From assembly GCA_963930655.1 (NCBI GenBank), contig OZ005608.1, positions 17,633,271 to 17,697,270 of the forward strand: a DNA stretch of 64,000 bases, written 5' to 3'. Below, piece by piece: positions 21,658-33,158 of the stretch. This DNA is from Myrica gale. Taxonomy: Eukaryota; Streptophyta; Magnoliopsida; Fagales; Myricaceae. The position numbers were made by a program, and so were the translations under genes. The first letter of the stretch is position 1; every line of letters starts with the position of its first letter. A model generated the notes under the pieces. That model did no database searches. It saw only the letters and a program-made list of their open reading frames with translations, and was not told the origin of the DNA.

Positions 21658-23382
21658 CTACATAAATACGTTGTCACATATGTTCTTCTTGATGTGCATC
21701 ACGTCCAAGTTATGTCGTAACCCTAACGTACTCCAATACGGCAGTTGGAAAAAGATGCTTTTTTTCGTCCAATTCAAACGTTCTGATGATTGTTTCTTCT
21801 TTCCCCTATTCTTCCCTGATGCTTTTCCAAAGATAGTCTCATCGACATGCGTCAGTTGTTCCAATATGTCCTCACCAGTTAACTCTTCAAATGGAAGTCT
21901 ATGTTCTTCTTTCCCTTTGAACGTATCAACGTCGTATCTCCATGCATGCCCTGATGTCAAATATCTCATATGACCCATATAACACATTCTTCTCCCGTGC
22001 TTCAACCACTTATAGTCAGTGTCTAAATTACACGTTGGACATGCCAACTTCCCTATGGTACTCCATCCAGATAAATTAGCATATGTTGGGAAATCATTTA
22101 TGGTCCACATCAAAGTTGCATGCATCTTAAATGTCGTCCCATCTGAAGCGTCATGTGTCTCAACTCCATCTTCCCATAGTTGTTTCAACTCGTTCACTAA
22201 GGGTCGAAGATATACATCTATATCATTTCCCGGTGACTTTCGACCCGGGATTAAAAGAGTCATCAGTGAAAATGGGACCTTCATACACCTCCATGGGGGT
22301 AAATTGTATGGAAAAACAACGACTGGCCAAATACTGTACACATTGCTCATGTTTCCAAACGGATTAAAACCGTCAGAAGCAAGACCAAGGCGAACGTTGC
22401 GGGCATCTTGAGCAAACCAACCATGGTCCTTATCAAAATTCTTCCAAACCAATGAATCTGCAGGATGCCTCAAACTCTCCTCGTCATCGACCTGTTTTTC
22501 ATTATGCCATCTCATGTCAATTGCTACATCTTTTGTGGTAAACAAACGTTTAAGTCTAGGGATTAAAGGGAAATGACGCAACACTTTCCTTGGACATCGA
22601 TTGCGCAACTCAATTTCAAATGTCCACCGGGACACCCCACATACCGGACAATTGTCTAACTCACTGTTTTCCTTCCAAAACAACACACAATCATTCTGAC
22701 ATGCATGAATCTTATCATAACTAAAACCAAGACCCTTTCGCAATTGTTTTGCCTCGTAATACGATCTCGGTAACGTCTCCCCCTCTGGCAACGCCTCCTT
22801 AATCAACTGTAATATCATATCAAATGTCTTAACCGACAACTTATTCTCTGACTTCACATGCAACAACCGGACCGTAAATGACAACTTACTAAACTTGGTA
22901 CATCCAGGATACAATTATTGTTCTTCCTCTTTCCATAACTTATTAAGTGGTGTTGAACCCTTCGGTTGCGAACTAGGGATTTCCTTATTATTAGGGTTCT
23001 CCGTTTCAACCCTCATCGGCCCACCATCTAATCCGGCACGAACATCAGTCAACATTTCCGTCATTCTATCAGAGTTATCTCCCTCTAAATCATCATCACT
23101 ATATGGTAAACCTGCACCGGACTCTTGACTCAAATTAGAAGTAAGTTGAATACCCTCCCCGTGAAACACCCATGACTTATAGCTTACATCAAACTCATTA
23201 ATGTAAATATGATCTTCCATTTTATCCAATACTTGAAACACTACATTTTTGCACTTCCGACATGGACATCTGATCTGACCCCGAGAATCTACACAAGAAG
23301 CAGCCATACCGACAAACCTACTGACCCCTTCCGCATACTTTTCACCAAACCTATTTTTCTCGTAAATCCAACCCTTATCCAT
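21658..23382 (-). pseudogene. TNP2-type CACTA transposase, interrupted by one stop codon and C-terminally truncated
   Basis: Start chosen at 23382 (MDKGWIYEKNRF), the usual family start, rather than an upstream Met. Residues 1-80 are the Transposase-associated domain with a zinc-binding pattern (RCPCRKCKN). The TNP2 domain follows after LYPGCTKFSKLSF, including the CPVCGVSRW knuckle, RWHNEKQVDDEESLRHPADS, a RNVRLGLASDGFNPFG block with a conserved Asp, and LDVMHIKKNICDN, where the frame stops. One in-frame TAA at 22915-22917 lies just before LYPGC and the frame resumes at once. Family members continue for several hundred more residues, so the C-terminus is missing. It would cut at the CACTA ends in the nucleus. 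Confidence 0.85.
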
Positions 23383-23624
23383 CGCCACCAATCTAAAAAA
23401 ATACACCAATTAAGTAATTCGTAAACACCCACATAAGAATTAAGCATATCCCTCAAATAAACTAAAACATAACAAGTAAAAAACACTCTAATATTCACCC
23501 TTCATGCTTCTCAAACTCCATGATTTATTTTTAGAACTCAAGCACTTCAATAATCAAACATTCAATATATAGCTCAAATACTACACATGTATCAATTATA
23601 AAAACAAACACTCAAAAATCAGCG

Positions 23625-23845
23625 ATGCAGCGATCTGACCAAAACACGCGATCGATCGTTACTATAGACGATCGATTGATGTTCAATACTGATTGATCGT
23701 CTAAAAATAGACGATCGATCACCGAGCCTCCAACTAACGAACGATCCATCGTCATCACATAGACGATCAATCGGCAATACCACCATCTAACAGACGATCA
23801 ATCGTCAGAAAGAGGCGATCGATCGTGACAAACCCAGATCGAAAC
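23625..23845. repeat. GATCGATC-type repeat cluster upstream of the transposase
   Basis: About ten variants of CGATCGATCG, GACGATCAATCG and AACGATCCATCG lie within 220 bases just 5' of the TNP2 start (minus strand). Possible regulatory cluster, since TNPA-like proteins can bind near the transposase promoter; inferred. Confidence 0.7.
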
Positions 23846-24299
23846 ACAACTTTTCAGGCCTCCCCACACTCAAATCCAAGCCCAAAACACTCACAAATCA
23901 TCCTCATGCAATTCTAATTCTAATATACATATTAATAATACTCTAATATGCTCTAATCATCACAAATTCATTCCACAATACCCACAAATGGACAAATATT
24001 AAAAACATCAAATAACCAACCAAATCATTCATAAATCGTAGTGTATGTTGATTCCATTACCTCGTGCACGAAATGTAGACCAAAACGAACCAATTTCACA
24101 CCAAAATCTCACAAATGTCGCCCAAATTTTCCAATATTCACCCGGTTAAAAAACCAATGAATTTGAACTTGGGCTTATCCTTAAGCACTTCTAAAAACTC
24201 TCACAACTAAAAGGACGCTGTTTTGGGAAAAATTTTCGGGCCAAGTAGGGAGCTTCCGCGACTCTCCTCTTCTCCTTGTCGTGGGTGTATTTTTGCCTT

Positions 24300-24625
24300 T
24301 CACCCACGGTATACGCCGATCGATCGTGTAAAATGGAACGATGGATCGTTGGGTCTGTATAAAACAACGACGCATGCATTTTAAACTAACGATCCATCAG
24401 TAGGAAATTATTAAACGACACCGTTATACACCGATCGATCACTACGTCAGCATGAAAATCCCGCTCAAATTTCACCGATGGATCATGTACAATGCGCAAT
24501 CGATCGTACAATCTATATAAAACGACGACGCATGCATTACAAACTAACGATCCATCAGTAGCAAAATATTAAACGACATCTTTATGGCCCGATCGATCGC
24601 ATTACATTGCGATCGATCGGGGACC
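24300..24625. repeat. Tandemly duplicated GATCGATC cluster
   Basis: Two ~150-bp units share ACGACGCATGCATT, AACTAACGATCCATCAGTAG and ATTAAACGACA in the same order. Both are full of GATCGATC variants. Confidence 0.7.
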
Positions 24626-25660
24626 TAATTCATGCATTACAAATTTTACCCTAACAAATGACTTAATTATTAAAATTAAATTACTAATAATGTCATCTTA
24701 ATACATAATTCATTCTTATGACTTGTAATCATGTGTTAAATAAGCGTTATGTCACTAGTTTCTAACATCTTAATACTTAACTCATACTAACAAGTGCACT
24801 CCCCATCTATAATGCAACATGTACAACTTATACATGCTTTCCTAAATATGAATTATATGTACGTGATATATTGTTATGTAATTTAAATACATTATAACAC
24901 ACTTTGTTAATATATATTTTTATATTTATAATCATTTAAACTCACACTATTCAATAAAATGAAGATAAAATGTAACGATCGATCGAAAGAAGGAGCGATC
25001 GATCGTGTCAAAACGACGACGGATAATACCGACGGATCGGTACAGACCAGCGATCAATCGACACAGATGAATAGAACGATGATGCATGCATGACATACAA
25101 ACGATCCATCGGTAGGTGAGCCATTATGCGACGTGCTGCATCGATGAATCATCTCAACTGAAACGATCGATCGTCATGTATGTATAAAACGACGACACAT
25201 GCATTTCATTCTAACGATCCATCGGTATCCTTTAGACGCGATTGATCGGTGTCCTACTTATAAAAAAATAGAATTTTCCCTAACAAATGACTTAATTATT
25301 AAAATTAAATTACTACTAATGTCATCTTAATACAAAAATAATAATATTTGTCACAAATTATATATTTTTATATTTCTAATAATTTAAACTCACATTATAT
25401 AATTAATTAATAGTAATATTAGTCACATTATTAAATTCTTATATTAATAGTAATATTGGTCACGGTATCCTTTCGTTACTTTCGCCGACTAAAGGGTATG
25501 CTGGTCATTTTACGTATAATTGTATATGTCATGATATACAAATAAAAAACAATTAAAATGTAATCAAAGTTACTACATTTTCACAGATAAACACAAATAT
25601 CTCAAATATATAACTAAAATCAGAAATTTAAATGTATGTCCGAAATAGATTAAAAAACAA
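24626..25660. repeat. AT-rich spacer with further GATCGATC clusters and an internal duplication
   Basis: CCTAACAAATGACTTAATTA and the following ~40 bases occur near 24650 and again near 25275. A third GATCGATC cluster is at 24970-25260, again with ACGATGCATGCAT and ACGATCCATCGGTA. No coding sequence. Confidence 0.65.
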
Positions 25661-25672
25661 AATAAAAATACG

Positions 25673-26897
25673 TCAACGTGCAATAGCATCGCAGAAAGTG
25701 TCTAAGTCATCAGGAATATCTCCGGGAATAATAGGTGGCTCTGCCTTCGTCTTGAAATCATTCAGAGTCTTCTTAATTTCTTCCAGCTGCTCGCTGACGT
25801 CTGACATATGAGCCACGACCAACTTGTTGCGTAGCATTGTCACAGTGCACTCCCCATTGAAGGCGCGGAGATCTTTCACCTTCTCCTCTAAGGACTGCAC
25901 CTGCCTCTCAAGAGGTTGTAGAGCGGCCTTCACAGTCGTGCTGACACGGCTGTCAAGGTCCGAAAATAGCTGAGCCACCCAGGGAGGGGGCACTGCAGGT
26001 GCTCTCGGCTCGAGAGGTACCTCTGAAGCTGATGTAGAAGGTCGTGCTGCCACCTCTGCGGCCGCTGCTGCTCTATGAACAAACCGTCGAGTCAATGCCC
26101 CCTGCTCCTAGACAGAGTGAACTTGTTCAGCACACTCTTAACCCTCTTACGAGTATCCTCAGCAGTGATCATAACACCCCGAGAAATGAGGAACTGAGTT
26201 AGAAACACGCCGTATGGGAGACTATATTCCTTAATTCCCCAAGCCTCATCCATAATCAGCTCGAACATGTACAGTGGAAAATCTATCAACGTCTGTTGAC
26301 CTAGTAAGAGCATGCACTGAGCTCTCGGTAGAATGAGTTCTGCCATCGACGTTCGTCGTCCAGATAAGGTGCAAAATCCGCCAAAACACATTGAACTCAC
26401 TCTGCTTGATTATGCTACCAACCACTGCAGAGGTCTTCCCCGTCATCAGCGTCCATAAATCCTACTCTGATGCCCTCTGCTCATCCGTCAAAGGAACCGC
26501 TGGGAAGCAGGGATTCCTAGGTCGAGGGCAGTGTAGGAAATCGGCAATGACGTCTGCCGAGAACATGAACTGTACTCCTCGCACCTCCATCTGCACCTCA
26601 GGTGCTCTGGCTACCGAGATAAGCGCACAAAAAAATTCGTGCACGAGGGAGTCAACACAGAAACCATCCACCCACAATAGCTGGTGAAGGAATCCCTGGT
26701 ACTCGAACAACTGGAAGAGGGTGTACTCCTGGTACAACAAATTGTCAAAATCAGATAGCGTCACTGGACGCTCTTTGGCTACCGACCGCCCCCTCAAGTA
26801 CTCCATCCGCCTCTCTACAGTCGTCAGCGAGCTCCTGATCGTTGGACGACGATCCAGTCTCGACCCTCATTGTGCGTGCACACTTAGCTACTGACAT
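25673..26897 (-). pseudogene. Accessory ORF of 'putative plant transposon protein' (Transposase_32-like) type inside CACTA
   Basis: Probable start ATG at 26897 (MSVAKCARTMRVETGSSS), then a frame change into ERPVTLSDFDNLLYQEYTLF, LVHEFFCALISVARAPEVQM and VRGVQFMFSADVIADFL, the 'FFANL...VRG..V' pattern of this family. After a stop at ~26460 and one frame change come ILPRAQCMLLLG-like text, FPLYMFELIMDEAW and SLPYGVFLTQFLISRGV, equal in order to 'LP..I..HM..A...LPYGLLFTQIFRHFGV' in the SIRE ORF at 39476-40303. The last 140 residues are Ala/Pro-rich plus a coiled coil (LERQVQSLEEKVKDL). Three or more breaks. No function is established for the family. Confidence 0.65.
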
Positions 26898-27049
26898 TTT
26901 ACGAACGCTGCAAAAATTGTATATAAATATGCGTTAATAAATAATCACATTAAATAATCACAATAATGTAAATAAAAATATTAAAGGCGATACAACAAAA
27001 TGGTGATCCAATGCCACATAATGGTGTACTTTTGGGGTTTTAAAAGTAC

Positions 27050-27470
27050 AACATCAATTAACGATCGATCGTCACTTACACTGATCGATCGTCATTAAAT
27101 TTGAAACTCATCGTTTCAAATTACCGATTCATCGGTACATACAGTATCGATCAGTCGCTAAATAACAATAAGCGATTGATCGTCTACCTTAGACGATCAA
27201 TCGTTTACCTCGTCAGCGTCTCCAACGATCCATCACTGTTAAATGCGATCCATCGGTAAGGTAGATGATCAATCGTCAATTACAGTGATCGATCGTGATT
27301 AAATTGGAAACTCACCGTTTCAATTACCGATTCATCGGTACATACACTATCGATCGGTCGCTAAATAACATTAAGCGATTGATCGTCTACTTGAGACGAT
27401 CAATCGTTTGACTCCCCGTCTACACTACGATCGATCGCGGTGAAATGCGATCAATCGGTGTTTATACGAA
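27050..27470. repeat. Tandem duplication (~190-bp unit) of GATCGATC-rich sequence
   Basis: Units start near 27060 and 27250 and share, in order, GATCGATCGTcA/GaT, ATTACCGATTCATCGGTACA, ATCGGTCGCTAAATAACA and GCGATTGATCGTCTAC. Confidence 0.75.
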
Positions 27471-27699
27471 AACACACAGATTACAAAAAATGCCAAAAAA
27501 CACTCAAAATCAGCCCCAAATGATCCATAAACAATCCTAAATGCCAAAAATATACATTAACACAAAAATTAATACAATTTACTGACCTAAATGAAAGATA
27601 TAGCAAATTAAAAAAACGTAAAGTAAAACCTCATTTAAAACAGCTTAATATCTCTTAAAAATTAATATAACTACGTACCTTTGATGTAGATAATAACAG

Positions 27700-28518
27700 G
27701 AAGTGATTCCACTTACTTTGGAAGGCAATGCTTAACGAAATGGTTCGTGAAGTTTGAGAGGATTCGAGAATATTCGTTAAAGGTAACCGGTAAAAATGGC
27801 TCGCCGGTTTCATATAATCTCGTTCATCCTTTACTACGATTGATCGTTATTCATTTAGACGATCGATCGCGCATTTATTTACACGTGGCGAATTCTCATT
27901 CGCTTTCAGAATCGATCGATCGATTGGTGTTAAAATCTCGATCCATCGTGATTCGAATAAATGAAGGTTACGCTTCAACGATCGATCAACGATTCGCATT
28001 TTCCAACGTCAGGCGGCAACAGTCGATCGCTTATTGTCTTACACGTGGCGAACTTCCATTCGTCTAAAGTACCGATCGACCACTCGTTGTAACGATCAAT
28101 CGTGAATTCAAAAACAATGACGGTTACGCTTCCACGATCGATTGACGACTCGCATTTTCCAACGTCAGGAGGAAACGATCGATCGGTACTTTTCAACAGG
28201 TGTCGATTCATCACCGACGATTGTTTAATAATCAGTGATCAATCGTTAAGTGTGACGATTTAAAGTTGTCGCCAAAGGATTTCACATGTTGTGACGGAGT
28301 TTCTCGTCACAATATACCGATTGATCGTGGCGTGACGAACTTTTTCGTCACCAAAGCATTACCTTTTAGTGAGACAAAAATTTTATTTCGTCACAGAAAC
28401 GACTTTTAGTGACGAAATTGGTGACGAACAAAATTTTCGTCACAAAAAACCCTTTTTAGTGACGAAATTCATTTCGTCACCGAGAATTTCGTCACTAAAA
28501 CTCAATTTTTTTGTAGTG
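27700..28518. repeat. Right subterminal and terminal repeats of the CACTA element
   Basis: 27830-28210 contains two ~170-bp tandem units (shared TTACACGTGGCGAA and CGCATTTTCCAACGTCAGG) with many GATCGATC variants. 28290-28505 has GTGACGAAA/TTTCGTCAC motifs that mirror the left end. The terminal inverted repeat closes at 28518. Confidence 0.82.
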
Positions 28519-29018
28519 ATGACTTGGCATCAAAAAGCTACTTTCCAGAACCCTGGACAAAAAAACCTATTTCCTTAACCAAAAAAACGAAATTACCTTA
28601 TATAATCATTTTCAAAAATATATATTGTAATATAATATCTCATAAAAGGTTTGATCTTCTCAAACATAGTTTGATAGTTTCATTCTCTTTCAGAAGAATT
28701 AATATAATATGCTCCAAAGACTTTCTCTCTATAAACATCTTCTCTATTATCTCTACCGCTTTTTCAAACGTAAAAGAAAAAAAAAATCTTATATAATATT
28801 CCCTTTCGCTCTTGTTATATAGTTTAGCTGCCAATAATTAAGATCAATGCTATGGAAAAAAAAATCGAACATAGCAATGTTTTCTTTTTCGTTATTGTTT
28901 TATTGTTTAACTAGTTATATTTGAATTCGTGCCGGTTATAATTATCAGATTTATCCAATGGCCGTGCAAACGTTTCCGACTATCAATCTGAAATGCTCAG
29001 CTTGAAATGTAAAATATA

Positions 29019-32000
29019 TTACTGACCATGACTATATTTCATAACTTTTTTGAATATGAGAAAGAGGAGAGGGAAGAAAAATAAGCCAATTATACAAGAG
29101 GAAATGGCAAGAAGTAAGGAAGGTGTTAACACAGCATATGACCCCGTGACAAATGCCAACACCATTCCTCCCATGGCCAAAAAAATCAATAGCCTGGCTA
29201 CCTTTAGAAATTCTAGACTCTGTTCAATTTTACCTAGTGTTGGCACGAATAAGTGGATAAGGACAGCACAAGTAGATGACAACATGGATATGTCATTTGA
29301 AATAACGAATGCTATGAAAGCGGCACTCCTCGTCAGGACTGCAGAACCTGGGTGTGAGTCATCCCCACTTTCGAACCCCCCAGGTATGGTAATTCCTGCT
29401 GTAAAGGTGACAGTTGTTATGAGTGCAGCGGCTACCAAATTGGCTCCCGCCGCTTTGTCTATCTCGTTCTTCGACTCCTTCTCCTTCTCCTTTATTGCCT
29501 TCTGTGTTGCCCTCTTTGTCTTCTCTATCTCCTCCAGCTTTGCGTTCTCTTGTCTTTTCAATGCGTCCAACGATTCTTCTAGTAATTCAACTTCATCCGT
29601 AATAAGCCGTCGAGCTCGTCCAAAATCACGAAGTACATGCTCAATGTAGTCCAACTATGAAAACATTTTAATGTTTAGATGAAAAAGTCATATAAGTGTG
29701 ATAATTAACGACATATGGTTTATCTTCAAGACATCAAAAGCTACGTATTAAATGATTTAATGCGAGAAAAACTGATCTGTACAAAAGTACTAGAGATCCA
29801 CTTAACTACCATTAACACAATCCTAGGTGGAGAAATGATTTTTAACGCATGGAAGAGTTAGCAGATAAATTTTAACTGATCTAAACCCAAAAAAAAAAAG
29901 GGACAATATTAAGTTCTCCATCTTTTGAAGCGTGAACACGAATAGGAGTAGAAAATGGAATATTCCTTAATCCATTATTTGAATTGTTCGATTTTTGAAA
30001 TTCAATCCTTTGATCTCAAACAACTAATTCTCACTTCTATCAACGTCCATTAGATTAATGCCCTAACCAGTAACTCTCACATGTTTAAAATATATATGAC
30101 TTTAATGGATTTTAAATAACTTGCACAATAAAATATTATTTTCCAATTGTCCAAATGGAAGTCCTTGTAAAGAGTTTAACAAAGATTTGGGGAGTACGTA
30201 AAGAGGAAATGATGAGGAAAGTATGTACGCGCGACCTGATCGGAGAAAGAGGGGGAAAATCACCGAAATTTTCAAATTGAAGGTGAGAAAAAGGACTGGA
30301 AAAGGAAGAACTTTCCTCAATAAAGGACAAAAAAAACAAAGTAGTATTTTCGTCTTCTTCTTTTCTATTCTTCTCTCATTTCAAATTTTTTTTTAAATGA
30401 AGAATGTGACCCTTATTTTTGTATAAAAATGAATTTTTTTAAAAAAAGTCAAGCCAAACCCAAGTTTTGAATAAAACACATGTAAGATATATATATATAG
30501 TTTACCTCATGAGTCAAGCAACAAGATAACAAAGCTACCAATAAAAGGGTGAATAATTTTTCTTTGTGTGGAAGTAGAGAAATTAAGGTTTACCTTCTTG
30601 ATTTCTGGGAATGGGTATAGTTTTGCACACAATAAGGCGGCGTCACTATCCGTGAGCTTTTCTTTGCTGAAGGCCATCTCAACCAGATCCATGACATCCT
30701 CACGATCTTTGTCCTTAGAATTGAACTGGTGATGAAAAGGTGCATGCATGTACGTGTTCCCATCAAAATCTTCCTCATTCAAAAGATTTTTTAGAGACAA
30801 ATATTTCAAGATGACTCACTAATTATCAGTAAATCTTTCCCTAACCAGTAACTCTCAATGTTTAAAATATATATAATTAATTATAATGGATTTTAAATCA
30901 TTTGCACAATAAAATGTTTTTTCCAGCTGTCCAAATGGAACTCCTTAAAGGGTGCGTTTGCTAACAATATTTCACAAAATATTTCACCAACTCACAATAA
31001 AATACTACAATATAATCTCTCTCTCTCCATTAAATCATAACTTTTCACTACAAAAGTATAAAAAATTATCTCTCTCTTCACTTTTTTACTAAACCCAATA
31101 CCAACACTAAACTCAATACCAAAAATTTTACAACACAAACATAACCAAAAAGAGTTTAACAAAGAATATTGGGGGAGTACTTGAGAGGAAATGACATGAT
31201 CGGAGAAAGAGGGGAAAACCATCGAAATTTTCAAAATGTAGGTGAGAAAATGACGGAAAAATAAGAAGAAACTTTCCTCAATAAAGCAGAGAAAAAAGAA
31301 AGAAACAAAGGAGTATTTCCTTCTTCTTCTCTCATTTCAATTTTTTTTAAAAAAAATGAAGAATGTGACCTTTTTTATTGCATAAGAATGATTTTTTTAA
31401 CAAAAGTGAAGCAAAAGAAAAATCGAAAAATTTATTCATATTCTGTTCAAGCCAACCCCAAGTTTTGAATAAAACATTTGTTAGATAGCTTACCTCATGA
31501 GTCAAGCAACAAGATAACAAAGCGACAAATAAAAGGGTGAATAATTTTTCTTTGAGTGGAAGATGAGAAATTAACGTTTACCTTTTTAATTTCTGGGAAT
31601 ATTTTTGCACCCAATAAGGCGACGTCTCCACCGGTGAGGTTTTGTTTGTTGAAGGCCATCTTATCAACCCTTGGGTGATCCATGAGATCCGCGTGATCTA
31701 TGTCCTTGGATTTGAATTGGTGATGAAAAGGTGTGTTCCCATCAAAATCCTCCTCATTCAAAAGATTGCTTAGAGACGAATCTTTCAAGATGACTCCCAC
31801 GATATCCTTACCACCTCTACCGTTTATGGCAAAATGGAGTACGTTCCAGCCTCTATTATCTACCAGCTCGCAGCAATCTGGACATTTTGATATAATTGTT
31901 TCCATTACACTTCTATTGCCACGATGAGCAGCAATGTGTAGCGCTGTCATTCCCGCTGAGTTTTTCATATGTGCTACTTGCCTATCAGCTCCTAGTAACA

Positions 32001-33158
32001 ATTCTGCTGAAATTGTGGAATTGAGGTACGCAGCAAAGTGAATTGGAGTCCAACCATTCTGGTCTTCCTTTTTACTTATGTCTCCAAATCTCTTTAGAAG
32101 TTCTTCGATAATTTCTAAAAATAATTTGAAAGTAAGTTCTGTAATTACATCTAAATGATTCAAATGTGAATGATTTATTAGAAGAAGAAAGTTTTATACG
32201 AATATTGTATAATAATACATTGAGAAGAAACAAGAAAATTAGTTATATTTATAATACAGGATCTCAGTTATAAGTCCACTAACTGATTTAGTAATCAGAT
32301 TATATATATAATCTTCTAATTATTGCTATACCACGCGTATTGAAAGCTTTTTGACAAATATTTGTATTTGAGAAATAAATTTAAGTATCATATACATCCG
32401 TGTACCATTATAATTTTTAACAAAACCATATATAGTATAATATTTTAAACACTCTTTTATAAATTGACAATGCATGCTAGATGTTTAGGAGAAAAATAAG
32501 AAAAATAAAGTGCAAGCTAGAATTTTGAAATATTAATGGATAAGCATTTACCAGTGTTATGCTGAATTACTGCAGCATGCAAAGCTGTTCTGCCGAGGGG
32601 GCCACCATAAAATGGTGATGCACAAGTTTCAAGAATTTTGCGTGCCACATCTCGGAAGTCTCTCTCGATGGCTAGGTATAGTGGAGTCTCACCAGCATCA
32701 TTGGCAAAGCATGAAAAATCTGGATCTTCTGTTAATAGCAATATCACAACCGCAAGGTGATTTTGGCGCACAGCCTCGTGCAAGGCTGTGTCCCTCTTTT
32801 TATTTGTGAACCTAAGCATCTCCCTTGCTTCTTCGATACCGCTTTCGAGGTCTTGATACAGATCAGTTTTTGCATGCTCAATTAGGCATTTCACTATGCT
32901 AACATGCCCATACCTTGCTGCAATATGCAGTGGAGTCTCGCCTTTGGTATTGGTTCCCCATAGCAGTGACGGACACTTGCGCAGAATTGCATTAACAAAG
33001 GGCGATGTTGATTCCGATTGATCTTGAATTAGAGCTGTGGCATATATATGGAGAATCGTGTTATTACCGAGTGTTTTAAAATAGTCAAGAGGATCAACAA
33101 TATGTTCGAAAGCCTCCAATTTTCCTTCTGCTGCAGCTCTGTATAAAACTGGATCCAT
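29019..33158 (-). CDS. Ankyrin-repeat PGG-domain membrane protein (ACD6-like), three exons
   Basis: Exons, minus strand: 33158-32552, 32114-31582 and 29654-29019. Junctions are ACTG|GTAAATG..TTTTTAG|AAATT and AAAAAG|GTAAACG..TTTCATAG|TTGG. Phases agree and give an uninterrupted 591-residue protein ending in TGA... at 29019. Residues 1-370 hold about eight ankyrin repeats (GETPLHIAARYGH, RDTALHEAVRQNH, GETPLYLAIE, GRTALHAAV, NGWTPIHFAAY, GMTALHIAAHRGN, GWNVLHFAI, GNTPFHHQF). A coiled coil (~405-440) precedes the PGG domain (NLVAAALITTVTFTAGITIPGG) and four hydrophobic membrane spans. The start MDPVLYRAAAEGK is the usual family start; an in-frame upstream ATG at 33380 would add 74 unlike residues. 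ACD6 relatives act in salicylic-acid immunity at the plasma membrane; the exact role here is inferred. Confidence 0.9.
30500..30817 (-). pseudogene. Duplicated 3' end of ankyrin exon 2 inside intron 2
   Basis: The minus-strand frame reads LKNLLNEEDFDGNT, then HAPFHHQFNSKDKDRED and VEMAFSKEKLTDSDAALLCAKL, a diverged copy of the end of exon 2 (31582-31793), including the donor region. Similarity stops abruptly at AAGATGACTC (30817 / 31793). It lacks the rest of the exon and is likely spliced out as intron, although its donor and frame are intact. Confidence 0.75.
30951..31146. mobile_element. Small non-autonomous DNA element in intron 2 (MITE, possibly hAT)
   Basis: The tandem partner (30165-30180) reads straight through where this 196-bp AT-rich sequence is inserted, so it is an empty site. 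The ends GGTGCGTTTG and, inverted, GGTTATGTTTG form a short imperfect inverted repeat. Flanks CTTAAAG and CAAAAAG resemble an eroded target duplication. Confidence 0.55.

Larger units (their letters stand above)
19840..28518 (-). mobile_element. CACTA (En/Spm-type) DNA transposon, 8.7 kb
   Basis: Inverted ends CACTACAAAAAAA at 19840 and its complement ending at 28518 are flanked by the exact 3-bp duplication ATG (19837-19839, 28519-28521), the expected length for CACTA elements. Subterminal regions carry repeated GTGACGAAA/TTTCGTCAC motifs. Three genes lie on the minus strand: a TNP2 transposase, a second CACTA protein of the PF03004 type, and a Transposase_32-like accessory ORF. All have stops or frameshifts, so the copy is not autonomous now, though its ends could still be moved in trans. 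Confidence 0.93.
30060..31793 (-). repeat. Tandem duplication: intron segment plus exon 2 end
   Basis: Unit 1 (~30060-30817) and unit 2 (~30840-31793) share CCTAACCAGTAACTCTCA, GTCCAAATGGAA.TCCTT, GAGTTTAACAAAGA, TTACCTCATGAGTCAAGCAA and the exon 2 tail. Unit 2 has an additional 196-bp insertion at 30951. Confidence 0.75.

Noticed and set aside
23625..27470. GATCGATC clusters considered as a CRISPR-like array or centromeric satellite
   Set aside because: Spacing is irregular, motif variants abound and all clusters lie within the CACTA borders of a plant genome.
29050..29649. 199-codon plus-strand frame
   Set aside because: Exact antisense of exon 3 of the ankyrin-PGG gene, whose minus frame shows the PGG domain and membrane spans.
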